From assembly GCF_000016905.1 (NCBI RefSeq), contig NC_009616.1:806001-870000 (forward strand): 64,000 bases of DNA, in the 5' to 3' direction. Numbering within the stretch: the stretch's first letter is position 1; each line of letters begins with the position of its first letter. The notes below the pieces were generated by a model, which saw only the letters and a program-made list of their open reading frames with translations, was not told the DNA's origin and did no database searches. The translations under genes were made by a program, and so were the position numbers. Source of the stretch: Thermosipho melanesiensis BI429 (GTDB lineage Bacteria > Thermotogota > Thermotogae > Thermotogales > Fervidobacteriaceae). Below, piece by piece: positions 18,617-26,697 of the stretch.

Positions 18617-19818
18617 GATAAAATCCTCCTCAATAAATTAAATGCGTTTAGTGCAGATTTTTCCCTTATTATTTCTCTATTACCTCTAAAGAAAAATTTT
18701 TCTACCAGATAGTAATCATTTTCTCTTTTATATGCACATATCCAAACTGTTCCAACGGGTTTCTCTTTCGTTCCACCTGTAGGGCCAGCGATACCTGATA
18801 CGGCAACAGCATAATCTGTATCTAGAAAATAACTTACTTCCTTTGCCATTTCCATAACGCATTCTTTACTAACTGCTCCATATTTTTGGATAGTGTTTTT
18901 GTTTACATTTAATACTTTTTCTTTTACTTTGTTTGAATATGCAACAATTGCGCCTTTAAAGACTTTTGAAATACCGGGTATACTAACAAATTTTGCTGAA
19001 ATAAGTCCACCTGTACAAGATTCAGCAAAAGATACAGATTTTCCTTCTAACTTTTTAAAAACGACTTCTTCAATAGTTTCATTGTCAAGAGCGTAAATGT
19101 GGTCTGAAAGTTTTTCTTTTAGTAACTTTACTATTTCATCTACTTTTTCTTTTTTACCGGTAAACCTTAGCTCTACCCCTGAAATATGACTTGCTAGAGT
19201 TGCCACATTTACGTCCTTGTATTTGTAAATTATGTCTTTGTATTTTTCCACTAAAATAGCTTCTGGGATTCCTAAAGTTTTTATTCTTTTTTGATAAATT
19301 TTTTCAAATTTTTCTAAAAACTTTAATGATTCTTCGAAAATGGGTTTCATTTCAACAGGTGGACCTGGCAAGATTATTATTTGTTTTTCACCGATTTGTA
19401 AAATTTGTCCTGGAGCAGTTCCAACTGGATTTTCTATTATCCTTGCACCGTTTATTACCCATGCTTGTTTTTCTATGTTTTTTGGTATTTCACTATGGAA
19501 TTCTTTAACTTTTTTCAAAATGGAATTGTATAGTTTTTCATTAAAAATTAGTTCTTTTCCAACAGTTTTGGAAATTGCCTCTCTAGTTAAGTCATCTTCT
19601 GTGGGGCCAAGTCCCCCTGTTGTAATTAACAGATCAGCTTTTTTTAATGAATCTCTAATTTCTTCCACCAATATTTCTAAATCATCAGGCAAGGTATTAA
19701 TTGCAACGGTTTTGTAGCCAATTTCTAAAAGCTTTTTTGATATGTATTTTGAGTTTGTATCTATGATAATTCCTTCAACTAATTCGTTCCCAATTGCCAA
19801 AATTATAGATTTTTTCAC
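18613..19818 (-). CDS. cinA: CinA, nicotinamide-nucleotide amidohydrolase family
   Basis: This 401-residue two-domain protein has an N-terminal MoCF/COG1058 domain (ILAIGNELVEGIIIDTNSKY, TTGGLGPTEDDLTREA, LPGPPVEMKP) and a C-terminal PncC/CinA-C domain (FAESCTGGLISAKFVSIPGIS, AVSGIAGPTGGTKEKPVGTVW). CinA hydrolyses ADP-ribose and deamidates nicotinamide mononucleotide, recycling pyridine nucleotides. The start is GTG 19818 behind AGAGGTGAA. It leads an operon with lacI, the Mpv17-like gene and the SRPBCC gene, a combination I do not recognise from elsewhere. It is divergent from pyrG. Confidence 0.93.
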   Translation of the reverse strand: MKKSIILAIGNELVEGIIIDTNSKYISKKLLEIGYKTVAINTLPDDLEILVEEIRDSLKKADLLITTGGLGPTEDDLTREAISKTVGKELIFNEKLYNSILKKVKEFHSEIPKNIEKQAWVINGARIIENPVGTAPGQILQIGEKQIIILPGPPVEMKPIFEESLKFLEKFEKIYQKRIKTLGIPEAILVEKYKDIIYKYKDVNVATLASHISGVELRFTGKKEKVDEIVKLLKEKLSDHIYALDNETIEEVVFKKLEGKSVSFAESCTGGLISAKFVSIPGISKVFKGAIVAYSNKVKEKVLNVNKNTIQKYGAVSKECVMEMAKEVSYFLDTDYAVAVSGIAGPTGGTKEKPVGTVWICAYKRENDYYLVEKFFFRGNREIIREKSALNAFNLLRRILS

Positions 19819-19841
19819 AAAAATTCACCTCTTTTGATTTT

Positions 19842-19867
19842 TTTGGAACGTTTCCAAATATATGATA
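19842..19867 (-). promoter_or_regulatory. cinA-lacI promoter -10 box with LacI-type operator
   Basis: On the minus strand TATCAT (19862-19867) is followed 3 bp later by TTTGGAAACGTTCCAAA (19842-19858), an inverted repeat with arms TTTGGAA and TTCCAAA around a 3-bp centre. The palindrome covers the expected start of transcription, as expected for repression by the LacI protein encoded in this operon. A possible -35 (TTACAG) lies 17 bp upstream and is weak. Confidence 0.55.
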
Positions 19868-19920
19868 CCACAAAAAATTTAAAGCTGTAACTTTAAAGAA
19901 ACACGAAATATAACAAAAAA

Positions 19921-19936
19921 TAGTAAAATTTTACTA
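19921..19936. promoter_or_regulatory. Perfect 16-bp palindrome in the pyrG leader
   Basis: TAGTAAAATTTTACTA is a perfect palindrome immediately followed by the pyrG SD (AAAAGGAGG at 19936-19944). It could be an operator or an RNA element that affects access to the SD. Confidence 0.55.
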
Positions 19937-19950
19937 AAAGGAGGGATAAC

Positions 19951-21528
19951 ATGCCTCAAAAGTTTATTGTTGTCACAGGTGGGGTTTTAAGTGGAATAGG
20001 GAAAGGGATTTTTTCAGCATCCCTTGCAAGACTTTTAAAAGATAGTGGAATAAATGTAAGTATATTAAAAATTGACCCATATCTTAATGTTGATGCAGGT
20101 ACAATGAATCCAAACCAACACGGAGAGGTTTTTGTTACAGAAGACGGGTATGAAGCTGATCTCGACTTGGGACATTACGAAAGATTTTTGGGAATAAATG
20201 TTTCGAGAAAAAATAATATAACGGCGGGACAGATATATTTTTCAGTAATTCAAAGAGAAAGAGATGGAAAGTATTTAGGCTCTACTGTTCAAATAGTTCC
20301 ACATGTTACATCTGAGATAAAAGATAGGATAAAGTCAATGGATGGAGATCTTTTGGTAATCGAGATAGGAGGTACAGTAGGAGATATAGAAGGTGAAGTA
20401 TTTTTAGAAGCCGTAAGAGAACTTGCATTTGAGGTTGGGAGAGAAAACTTTCATTTTGTCCATGTAACTTATGTTCCTTATTTAAGGACCACAAATGAGT
20501 TTAAGACAAAACCTACACAGCAATCTGTACAGCTTTTAAGGAGAATAGGTATCCATCCAGATACTATAGTAGTTAGAACGGAAATGCCTATAGACGCAAA
20601 TAGTTTATTTAAAGTAGCACTTTTTAGCGGTGTTCCGAAAAATCGAGTAATCAATTTACCCGATGTTTCTAACGTTTATGAGGTTCCCGACGTATTACAT
20701 TCTTTAGGCATTCATAGATTAATATCTGAGAAATTGGGGTTAAATATTTATGATAAATTTTCGTGGAGTTATCCAAAGTCATTTGAACTTTTGAAGATAG
20801 GAATTGTTGGGAAATACTTAGGAACCGATGATGCGTACAAGAGCATAATTGAGTCTGTTTACCTTTCAGGAGCACAAAAACCAGTGGTAATCGATGCACA
20901 AGAATTAGAAGACATGACAGAGGAGCAGGTAAAAGATTATTTAGATGATTTTGATGCATTAATAATCCCCGGTGGATTTGGAAGAAGGGGAATTGAAGGA
21001 AAGATAAAGGCAATAAAGTATGCACGAGAAAATAGAAAACCAATACTTGGAATATGTCTTGGAATGCAACTTATGGCCATTGAATTTGCAAGGAATGTTG
21101 GAGGATATAAAGGGGCAAATTCAACGGAGTTTGATGCAGATACACCTTATCCTGTGGTTAACATGATGGAATCTCAAAAGGAGATTTTAAAACTTGGAGG
21201 TACAATGAGACTTGGAGCTCAAAAAACCAATATTTTGAAAAATACACTTTTAAGCAAAATATATGAAGACCAGGAAGTAGTCTATGAAAGACATAGACAT
21301 AGATATGAGGTGGATGCAGAGGCGTTTTCCGATATCTTTAAAAAACCAGGTGAGGAAGGATATAAACTAACAATTTCTGCAGTATCTGATTTTGTTGAAG
21401 CAGTAGAATTGGATGATCATCCATTTTTCTTGGGAGTGCAATATCACCCAGAGTATAGATCAAAAGTTGGAAATCCACATCCAATATTTAAATGGTTGGT
21501 AAAAGCTGCAGGAGGAAATGTTAGATGA
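19951..21528 (+). CDS. pyrG: CTP synthase
   Basis: This 525-residue protein has an N-terminal synthetase domain (VTGGVLSGIGKGIFSASLA P-loop, KIDPYLNVDAGTMNP, IEIGGTVGDIE) and a C-terminal class I glutamine amidotransferase domain with the nucleophile Cys in GICLGMQL and the catalytic HPEY near the end. It converts UTP, ATP and glutamine to CTP. The length is normal. The PHP gene overlaps its stop by 4 bp, and tsf follows, so the three form an operon. The leader holds the 16-bp palindrome. Confidence 0.97.
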   Translation: MPQKFIVVTGGVLSGIGKGIFSASLARLLKDSGINVSILKIDPYLNVDAGTMNPNQHGEVFVTEDGYEADLDLGHYERFLGINVSRKNNITAGQIYFSVIQRERDGKYLGSTVQIVPHVTSEIKDRIKSMDGDLLVIEIGGTVGDIEGEVFLEAVRELAFEVGRENFHFVHVTYVPYLRTTNEFKTKPTQQSVQLLRRIGIHPDTIVVRTEMPIDANSLFKVALFSGVPKNRVINLPDVSNVYEVPDVLHSLGIHRLISEKLGLNIYDKFSWSYPKSFELLKIGIVGKYLGTDDAYKSIIESVYLSGAQKPVVIDAQELEDMTEEQVKDYLDDFDALIIPGGFGRRGIEGKIKAIKYARENRKPILGICLGMQLMAIEFARNVGGYKGANSTEFDADTPYPVVNMMESQKEILKLGGTMRLGAQKTNILKNTLLSKIYEDQEVVYERHRHRYEVDAEAFSDIFKKPGEEGYKLTISAVSDFVEAVELDDHPFFLGVQYHPEYRSKVGNPHPIFKWLVKAAGGNVR

Positions 21529-22247
21529 TAGATTATCATGTTCACAGTAATTTTTCTGCAGATTCACAATCAAAAATTGATGAAATATTGTTTTTTGCAA
21601 AGAATTTAAATATTATAATCACGGATCATTACGAAGTAGTTGCAGAAGATGAGAAATTTAAGTTTAATGTTGATGTTTATATAGAAGAAATGAAAAAGAG
21701 AGAATTACCTGTTGGAGTCGAATTTGGCTGGGATGGAAAAAGCAAAATAGATATAGAGTTAAAAAAATTTGATTTTGTTATTCTTTCAAACCATCTTGTA
21801 TATAAGGAAGAAAGTACACAGAAAGCATATGAAAAATATTTAATAGATCTGTATGATTTTGTAGACAAAATAGATGATTTTCACGTGCTTGGTCACCTTG
21901 ACTTTCCAAGGAGGTTTTCAAAAAATAACGAACCTTTTTCAAAAGAACTTTACCTAATAATTGAGGATATCTTTAAATTGATTTTAGAAAAGGGAAAGAC
22001 TATAGAGGTAAATGCAGCTGGGATTTTTAGGTATGGAGAACCAAATCCTTCAATTGATATTTTAAAGATTTTTAAGCGTATTGGAGGGAAATATGTTACA
22101 ATAGGTTCTGATGCACATAAGATAGAGGATATTGGAAGGGGAATTGGTAAGGTGATAGACATTCTAAAAGAAGTGGGGATACATTATTTGATGGTGTATA
22201 ATGAGGGAAAATATCTTTTAAAAAATATAAAGGAGGAGATAGTATGA
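21525..22247 (+). CDS. PHP domain phosphatase, HisJ-like
   Basis: This 240-residue protein has PHP motifs: [12 protein letters not shown] (motif I), ITDHYEV (motif II), [11 protein letters not shown] (motif III) and [13 protein letters not shown] (motif IV). PHP enzymes bind three metals and act as phosphoesterases; the closest common type is histidinol-phosphatase HisJ, usually 260-270 residues. No other histidine gene is nearby, so general phosphatase activity is equally possible. ATG overlaps the pyrG stop and the frame overlaps the tsf start, so it is translationally coupled on both sides. Confidence 0.8.
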   Translation: MIDYHVHSNFSADSQSKIDEILFFAKNLNIIITDHYEVVAEDEKFKFNVDVYIEEMKKRELPVGVEFGWDGKSKIDIELKKFDFVILSNHLVYKEESTQKAYEKYLIDLYDFVDKIDDFHVLGHLDFPRRFSKNNEPFSKELYLIIEDIFKLILEKGKTIEVNAAGIFRYGEPNPSIDILKIFKRIGGKYVTIGSDAHKIEDIGRGIGKVIDILKEVGIHYLMVYNEGKYLLKNIKEEIV

Positions 22248-22834
22248 TTAGTGCAAAGCTTGTCAAGGAGTTAAGAGATAGAACAGGTGCAGGAATGATG
22301 GAATGTAAAAAAGCATTGGAAGAAGCGAACGGAGATATTGAAAAAGCCATTGAAGTTTTGAGAAAAAGAGGTATAGCAAAGGCCGCAAAGAAAGCATCAA
22401 GGGAAACCGGCGAGGGAATTATTGCTTCATATGTCCACTTTAACAAGAAAATAGGTGTATTGGTAGAATTAAATTGTGAAACTGACTTTGTTGCAAGAAC
22501 AGAGGAATTTCAAGAACTTGGCAACAAGATAGCAATGCATGTTGCTGCAATGTCCCCAAGATGGGTAAAAAGAGAGGATGTCCCACAAGAGGTTATAGAA
22601 AAAGAAAAGGAAATTTATAGAGAACAGCTTAAGGATTCTGGAAAACCAGAACACGTTATCGAAAAGATAATTGAAGGAAAACTTAACAAGTTTTTTGAAG
22701 AAAATTGTTTGTACGAACAAAAGTTTGCATTTGACGAAGAAAAAATGGTTGAAGATATGATTAAAGAAGCTATTGCAAAGATTGGGGAAAATATAAAAGT
22801 TTCAAGATTTGTCAAATTTACAGTTGGTGAGTAA
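22244..22834 (+). CDS. tsf: Translation elongation factor Ts
   Basis: This 196-residue short form, as in Thermotoga, has an N-terminal UBA-like domain ([35 protein letters not shown], read over residues 5-40) and the nucleotide-exchange core with the [10 protein letters not shown] motif. It recharges EF-Tu with GTP. In most bacteria tsf follows rpsB; here it follows pyrG and a PHP gene, so it has been separated from its usual partner. A GGAGG SD lies inside the PHP gene, and a strong hairpin terminator lies about 50 bp after the stop. Confidence 0.96.
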   Translation: MISAKLVKELRDRTGAGMMECKKALEEANGDIEKAIEVLRKRGIAKAAKKASRETGEGIIASYVHFNKKIGVLVELNCETDFVARTEEFQELGNKIAMHVAAMSPRWVKREDVPQEVIEKEKEIYREQLKDSGKPEHVIEKIIEGKLNKFFEENCLYEQKFAFDEEKMVEDMIKEAIAKIGENIKVSRFVKFTVGE

Positions 22835-22880
22835 TTAAAAAAATTGTTATGTAGTTTTATCAGCAGAGGTGATATAAATA

Positions 22881-22920
22881 AAAAACATGGCTTCGGTACA
22901 ATACCGAAGCTATGTTTTTT
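22881..22920 (+). terminator. Strong Rho-independent terminator after tsf
   Basis: GCTTCGGTA (22890-22898) pairs perfectly with TACCGAAGC (22902-22910) around CAA. The stem extends outward through ACATG/TATGT, with one G-U pair, to a T6 run. The terminator after lpd (60031-60064) has almost the same sequence with a compensatory base-pair change. Confidence 0.85.
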
Positions 22921-23041
22921 ATCTTAACCTAATACAAGTATAATATGTATTCTTCCATTGATTACTAAGTATGAGCTATAAAGTCAAGGAAAAACATACA
23001 TATTTTTTCGCTTTTGGGAATGTTTATTTGGACAGAGTAAA

Positions 23042-24112
23042 TTAAGAGAGGTTTTTAATTATTACAAGACTTATATCATCTTTTTGGTAATCATCTTTAT
23101 TAAGTTCCATGGCACTTTTATAAATTTCTCTTAAATTTTGAGTTTTTTCGAAAAGTTTTGCAAGTCCTTTTGCTGTGAGCATTTTCTCTTGTGAGATTTT
23201 CATTTCAGTTATACCATCCGAATAAAATAATACCGTGTTTTTACTTAGATCAAGAATTGTCGGAGTTATTTTTGAGTCTATTAATCCCATACCTATGGGA
23301 AATGTACGTGAAACTTTAACTATATTTGCCTTGTTTCCATTAAATACTATTGGATCAGGGTGTCCACAACTTATTATCTTGATTTTATTATCTTCTATTT
23401 TGCCAATAATCGTGGTAAAGTAATTTTCATTACATATATTTTTCGATTTTTCCTCTAGAATTAATGGAAAATCATCTATTTCTATATTTACATTGTTTTC
23501 AAGTATGGCATCTATCATTATTTTAATTGAAGTTGAAAGTAAGGCTGCACCTAATCCGTGGCCACTTACATCAATTAACATAATCCATGGATGATTGTAA
23601 TAGATGAAATCTCCACCAATGACATTTGATGGATAGTAAATAAATTTTACAAACTCATTTTCTTTGGGGAGTAGAAAATTTTGAATATCAAAAGCTTTTT
23701 TAAGCTCAGCATCTATATTAGTTGCATCCTCAAACATTTCAACTGCTCCAATGATTTCTCCAAATTTATTTTTTAAAGGAAAGGCATAAACATTAACAGG
23801 GATTCTTTCTCCTCTTTTTGTTAGAGAATATACAGCAAATGGCACTCTAAAGAACTTTCCACTTCTTATTGACCTTACAAGGGGACAGAGGTCGGTATTA
23901 CATACAATTATTCCATTTCTATCAATATGTTTTAATACGTTATTTGAACAGGAATAACCAACAACTTCTTCTTGTGAATAGCCAATTAGCTTTTCTGCTG
24001 CTTTATTCCAGAATCTAATAATTCTCTTAGTGTCGACAATATAAGATGGAATATTTATATTTTCAAGAAAGTCTATCATGTTATATTTGTTTAAGTTTTC
24101 TTTTAGATTCAT
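23042..24112 (-). CDS. PAS-SpoIIE (PP2C-type) phosphatase
   Basis: This 356-residue protein has a PAS domain in residues 10-130 (IPSYIVDTKRIIRFWNKAAEKLIGYSQEEVVG, then GEIIGAVEMFEDAT). It carries an unusual Cys-rich insert (SCSNNVL, VCNTDLCPL). A PP2C/SpoIIE catalytic domain follows: VIGGDFIYY, LIDVSGHGLGAALLS, CGHPDPIVF and FYSDGITEMK, with the metal-binding Asp residues present. Such enzymes dephosphorylate anti-anti-sigma proteins or similar partners. The partner is not in the window. It begins 5 bp after the DUF47 stop, placing a phosphatase in the phosphate-transport unit. The cysteines could bind heme or a metal, which is speculative. Confidence 0.88.
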   Translation of the reverse strand: MNLKENLNKYNMIDFLENINIPSYIVDTKRIIRFWNKAAEKLIGYSQEEVVGYSCSNNVLKHIDRNGIIVCNTDLCPLVRSIRSGKFFRVPFAVYSLTKRGERIPVNVYAFPLKNKFGEIIGAVEMFEDATNIDAELKKAFDIQNFLLPKENEFVKFIYYPSNVIGGDFIYYNHPWIMLIDVSGHGLGAALLSTSIKIMIDAILENNVNIEIDDFPLILEEKSKNICNENYFTTIIGKIEDNKIKIISCGHPDPIVFNGNKANIVKVSRTFPIGMGLIDSKITPTILDLSKNTVLFYSDGITEMKISQEKMLTAKGLAKLFEKTQNLREIYKSAMELNKDDYQKDDISLVIIKNLS

Positions 24113-24116
24113 AGTT

Positions 24117-24755
24117 TTAAACCTTTCTTTTATAGAGTATTATTTGAATTCTGTCGGAAACATCTTCCGATGTATCTGAAATATCGGCTATTCTATGTAC
24201 TAATTTTTTTAGTTGTATTTTTTCTGCAAGTGAAATATTAAGGGAAAATAATTTCCTTATAGTTTCTCTTTCTATTTCATCTGTTTCATGTTCAAACTTT
24301 TCCGTTTCTACTATCATTTCGCTTGCCTTTTCGAAATCTTTAAACATCTCTTTTGCCGCCTTTTTTAACGCTTGATATGTTTCAAGCGATTTTTCAACTA
24401 ATATAATAATATTTTCTTTAATTTCCTTTGGGATTATAAGATTTTGTAAGTCTATTTCGTCGGCTACGGATTCGGCCTTATTTGCTATTCTATCTAGAGC
24501 TTCTATAGTTCCTAGAAGATCTCCTCTAAAGTTTGGTAAAAAAGCCCCAGAATACATTTCAAGCTCTGCTTTTCTCCTAATTTTATCAGCTTCTGTTTCT
24601 TGCTTTCTTACTCCTTCTGAAAGCTGTTTTCTTTTTTCTAAATTTTCTTCTTCTACTACTTTTGCGAGTTTTTTTATAGTTTCTTCAACGGCATCAAGGT
24701 GTTTTTCAAAAAGTTCTATTACGATTTGTTCTTTTTTACCAAAAAACAAACTCAT
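24117..24755 (-). CDS. DUF47/PhoU-like Pit accessory protein
   Basis: This 212-residue protein is almost wholly helical with long heptad-like charged stretches (KEQIVIELFEKHLDAVEETIKKL; LEMYSGAFLPNFRGDLLGTIEALDRIANKAESVADEI). This is the DUF47 pattern of Pit accessory proteins related to PhoU. These proteins are thought to gate the adjacent low-affinity phosphate transporter. It starts 19 bp after the pit stop, so the pair is the standard Pit module. Confidence 0.85.
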   Translation of the reverse strand: MSLFFGKKEQIVIELFEKHLDAVEETIKKLAKVVEEENLEKRKQLSEGVRKQETEADKIRRKAELEMYSGAFLPNFRGDLLGTIEALDRIANKAESVADEIDLQNLIIPKEIKENIIILVEKSLETYQALKKAAKEMFKDFEKASEMIVETEKFEHETDEIERETIRKLFSLNISLAEKIQLKKLVHRIADISDTSEDVSDRIQIILYKRKV

Positions 24756-24774
24756 ATTATTTCCTCCCTTATAT

Positions 24775-25701
24775 CTATTTCACTAAATAGTATATCAAAA
24801 AAGTTATCGATCCTGCAATAACTGGGGTGTTTACCCAGGCGCTAACTATTTTTAATATTATTTTCTTATTTGAAAGTCTTGAACCTCTTGCATATCCAGC
24901 ACCAATAACGGCACCTACTATTGCTTGAGAAGTAGAAATAGGAATACCAAGTAATGCATATATCCAAACTGTAATGGATTCTCCAAACACTGCAATTGCA
25001 GAGGAATAGTAATCAAGTTCTATGATCTGTACTCCCACTGTGTACATTACTTTGTAGCTGTAAGTCAAAACACCAAAAGCAATACTTATGCCCCCTAATA
25101 GTGCGGCATTTTTAACACCAATTGAATTTGCAAAAACCCCTGTTATATTTGCAACGTTATTTGCGCCAAGAGAATATGAACCATATGCACCTATTATCAA
25201 GGTTGCATAGAAAATTACTTTTTCTCTTATGCTAATGGATTTTATTTTGTTAAATGGTTTTGCAAAAATTTTGTATGTAATATAGCTAAAGAAAATACCA
25301 CCTATTGGAGTTAGAAACCAAGCTAAGAAAAGTTTTAAAAAGATTCTCCATTTTATAGTGCCTTCGATGAAAGATGTCGCAATTATTGATCCTACTATTG
25401 CTTGTGAAGATGAAACTGGGACACCTATATATGTCATAGTTGTCATAGTTATAGCAGAAGCTAAAACTGAGATTGATGCAAGTTTTAAATCACTTGCAGA
25501 AATACTGCTTATTGTTAGAATTCCTTTTTCGCCGCTAATAATTGCACCTAAAATGATGAAAATAGCTGAAATTATAGTTGCCGTTCTGTACTTTATGATT
25601 CTGTTTGAGACTGCTGTTCCAAATATATTGGCTGCATCATTCGCACCAAGAGACCATCCAAAAAATATTGCCGGCAGAAGGTATATAAATATTTGTATCA
25701 C
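24775..25701 (-). CDS. PiT-family inorganic phosphate transporter
   Basis: This integral membrane protein has up to 308 residues and contains the duplicated PiT signature: GWSLGANDAANIFGTAVSNRI near the N-terminus and SLGANNVANITGVF in the second half, each before a G-PxSxSQAIVG segment. It imports phosphate with H+ or Na+. The start is unsettled. The only in-frame standard start, GTG 25701, lies inside the SD (AGGAGGTGATAC), while ATA and CTG codons at workable spacing follow. A shorter protein beginning near the first GAND motif would match the family. DUF47 follows. Confidence 0.88.
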   Translation of the reverse strand: MIQIFIYLLPAIFFGWSLGANDAANIFGTAVSNRIIKYRTATIISAIFIILGAIISGEKGILTISSISASDLKLASISVLASAITMTTMTYIGVPVSSSQAIVGSIIATSFIEGTIKWRIFLKLFLAWFLTPIGGIFFSYITYKIFAKPFNKIKSISIREKVIFYATLIIGAYGSYSLGANNVANITGVFANSIGVKNAALLGGISIAFGVLTYSYKVMYTVGVQIIELDYYSSAIAVFGESITVWIYALLGIPISTSQAIVGAVIGAGYARGSRLSNKKIILKIVSAWVNTPVIAGSITFLIYYLVK

Positions 25702-25774
25702 CTCCTTTTACATGTCTAAAAATCATATCATATTTTTTGTTTTTTTAAAAATAAAGTAAAGAAAGAAAAAGTGG

Positions 25775-25811
25775 TATAATGATTGTAAATGAAAAAATGT
25801 TTCATTAGGAG
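25775..25811 (+). promoter_or_regulatory. -10 box and inverted repeat before the broken binding-protein gene
   Basis: TATAAT lies at 25775-25780. AATGAAA (25788-25794) and TTTCATT (25800-25806) form a 7-bp inverted repeat in the leader, directly before an AGGAG SD. No good -35 is seen. Confidence 0.45.
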
Positions 25812-25819
25812 CTGAAACA

Positions 25820-26695
25820 ATGAAAAAATTTGTATGTATTTTTGTTCTGCTTTCCAGTATATTGTTTGCAAGAACATTCGTGGAAATATTGGATTCAAAG
25901 CAACTTGTAATTGCAACAAGGAATATTCCAAGTGAAAACATATATTTTCCGGAAAATAGTGAAAAACCAGAATTTTGTTATGAACTTTCACGTGGGTTTG
26001 CAAATTATTTAGGAGTTGATATGAAAGTTTATGTGGTTGAAAATTTTGAAGAATATTTTTCACAAAAAATATTTGAAAAGGTGGATGTAATATCAGATAT
26101 TTTAACAGTTACTCCCGAAAGGGAGAAATTAATGATAATGGTTCCATTTGTCAGTAATAACGAGATATTTATCTCAAAATTTGATGTTAATGTAAAATCA
26201 GTTAAGGATTTTATTGGAAAAAGGATAATAACTTATGAATCTTTTTCTTACTATAAAACACTTATAGATGTTTTTCGAAACAATAACATAAAATATGTAA
26301 TTAATAGAGTGATATATGAAGACAATAGATTGAGGTATTTGACAAACAATAAGGTTAAAAGTGATGAAGTGGAGATTTTGTTAATTCCAAAAGGTTATCG
26401 TTATTCACCTTATTTTGTTTTTGTGATTTTGATTGAAAATTTGGCTGATATTTCTATATTTGATTCTTTATCTTTTGCACAGAAGTACTTTAACGCATTA
26501 TTTTTAAAAAACAAGCAAAACCATTGTTTTCTGTAAAAGAAGCTTTTCTTGCTTTTGGGGTTTAAAGAAGAAGTTTTGGCAAAGGAATTTAGAAAATATT
26601 TAAATTTGATCATGGAATTTGGTGAGTATAACAATTTCTTTAAGAAGTACTATAAGATTTCATATGATAAATACCTAAAAATACTGGAGGATTAA
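25820..26695 (+). pseudogene. Extracellular solute-binding protein (family 3 type), frameshifted
   Basis: A signal peptide (MKKFVCIFVLLSSILFAR) leads into an SBP family 3 domain: LVIATRNIPSENI, CYELSRGFANYLGV, DVISDILTVTPEREKLM and VKDFIGKRIITYESFSYYK. The frame opened at 25820 stops at 26536. The missing C-terminus continues in other frames: KPLFSVKEAFLAFG after a shift near 26516-26520 (A-run), then FKEEVLAKEFRKYLNLIMEF after a second shift in the G4 run at 26557-26560, ending at TAA 26693-26695. It is followed 2 bp later by the membrane GGDEF gene, so it probably supplied the ligand-binding part of a c-di-GMP sensor. Sequencing error cannot be excluded. Confidence 0.75.
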
Positions 26696-26697
26696 AC

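Noticed and set aside
22972-23043. A 22-codon frame between tsf and the SpoIIE gene
   Set aside because: No SD, no similarity, and it lies between a terminator and a convergent gene end. Chance frames of this size are common.
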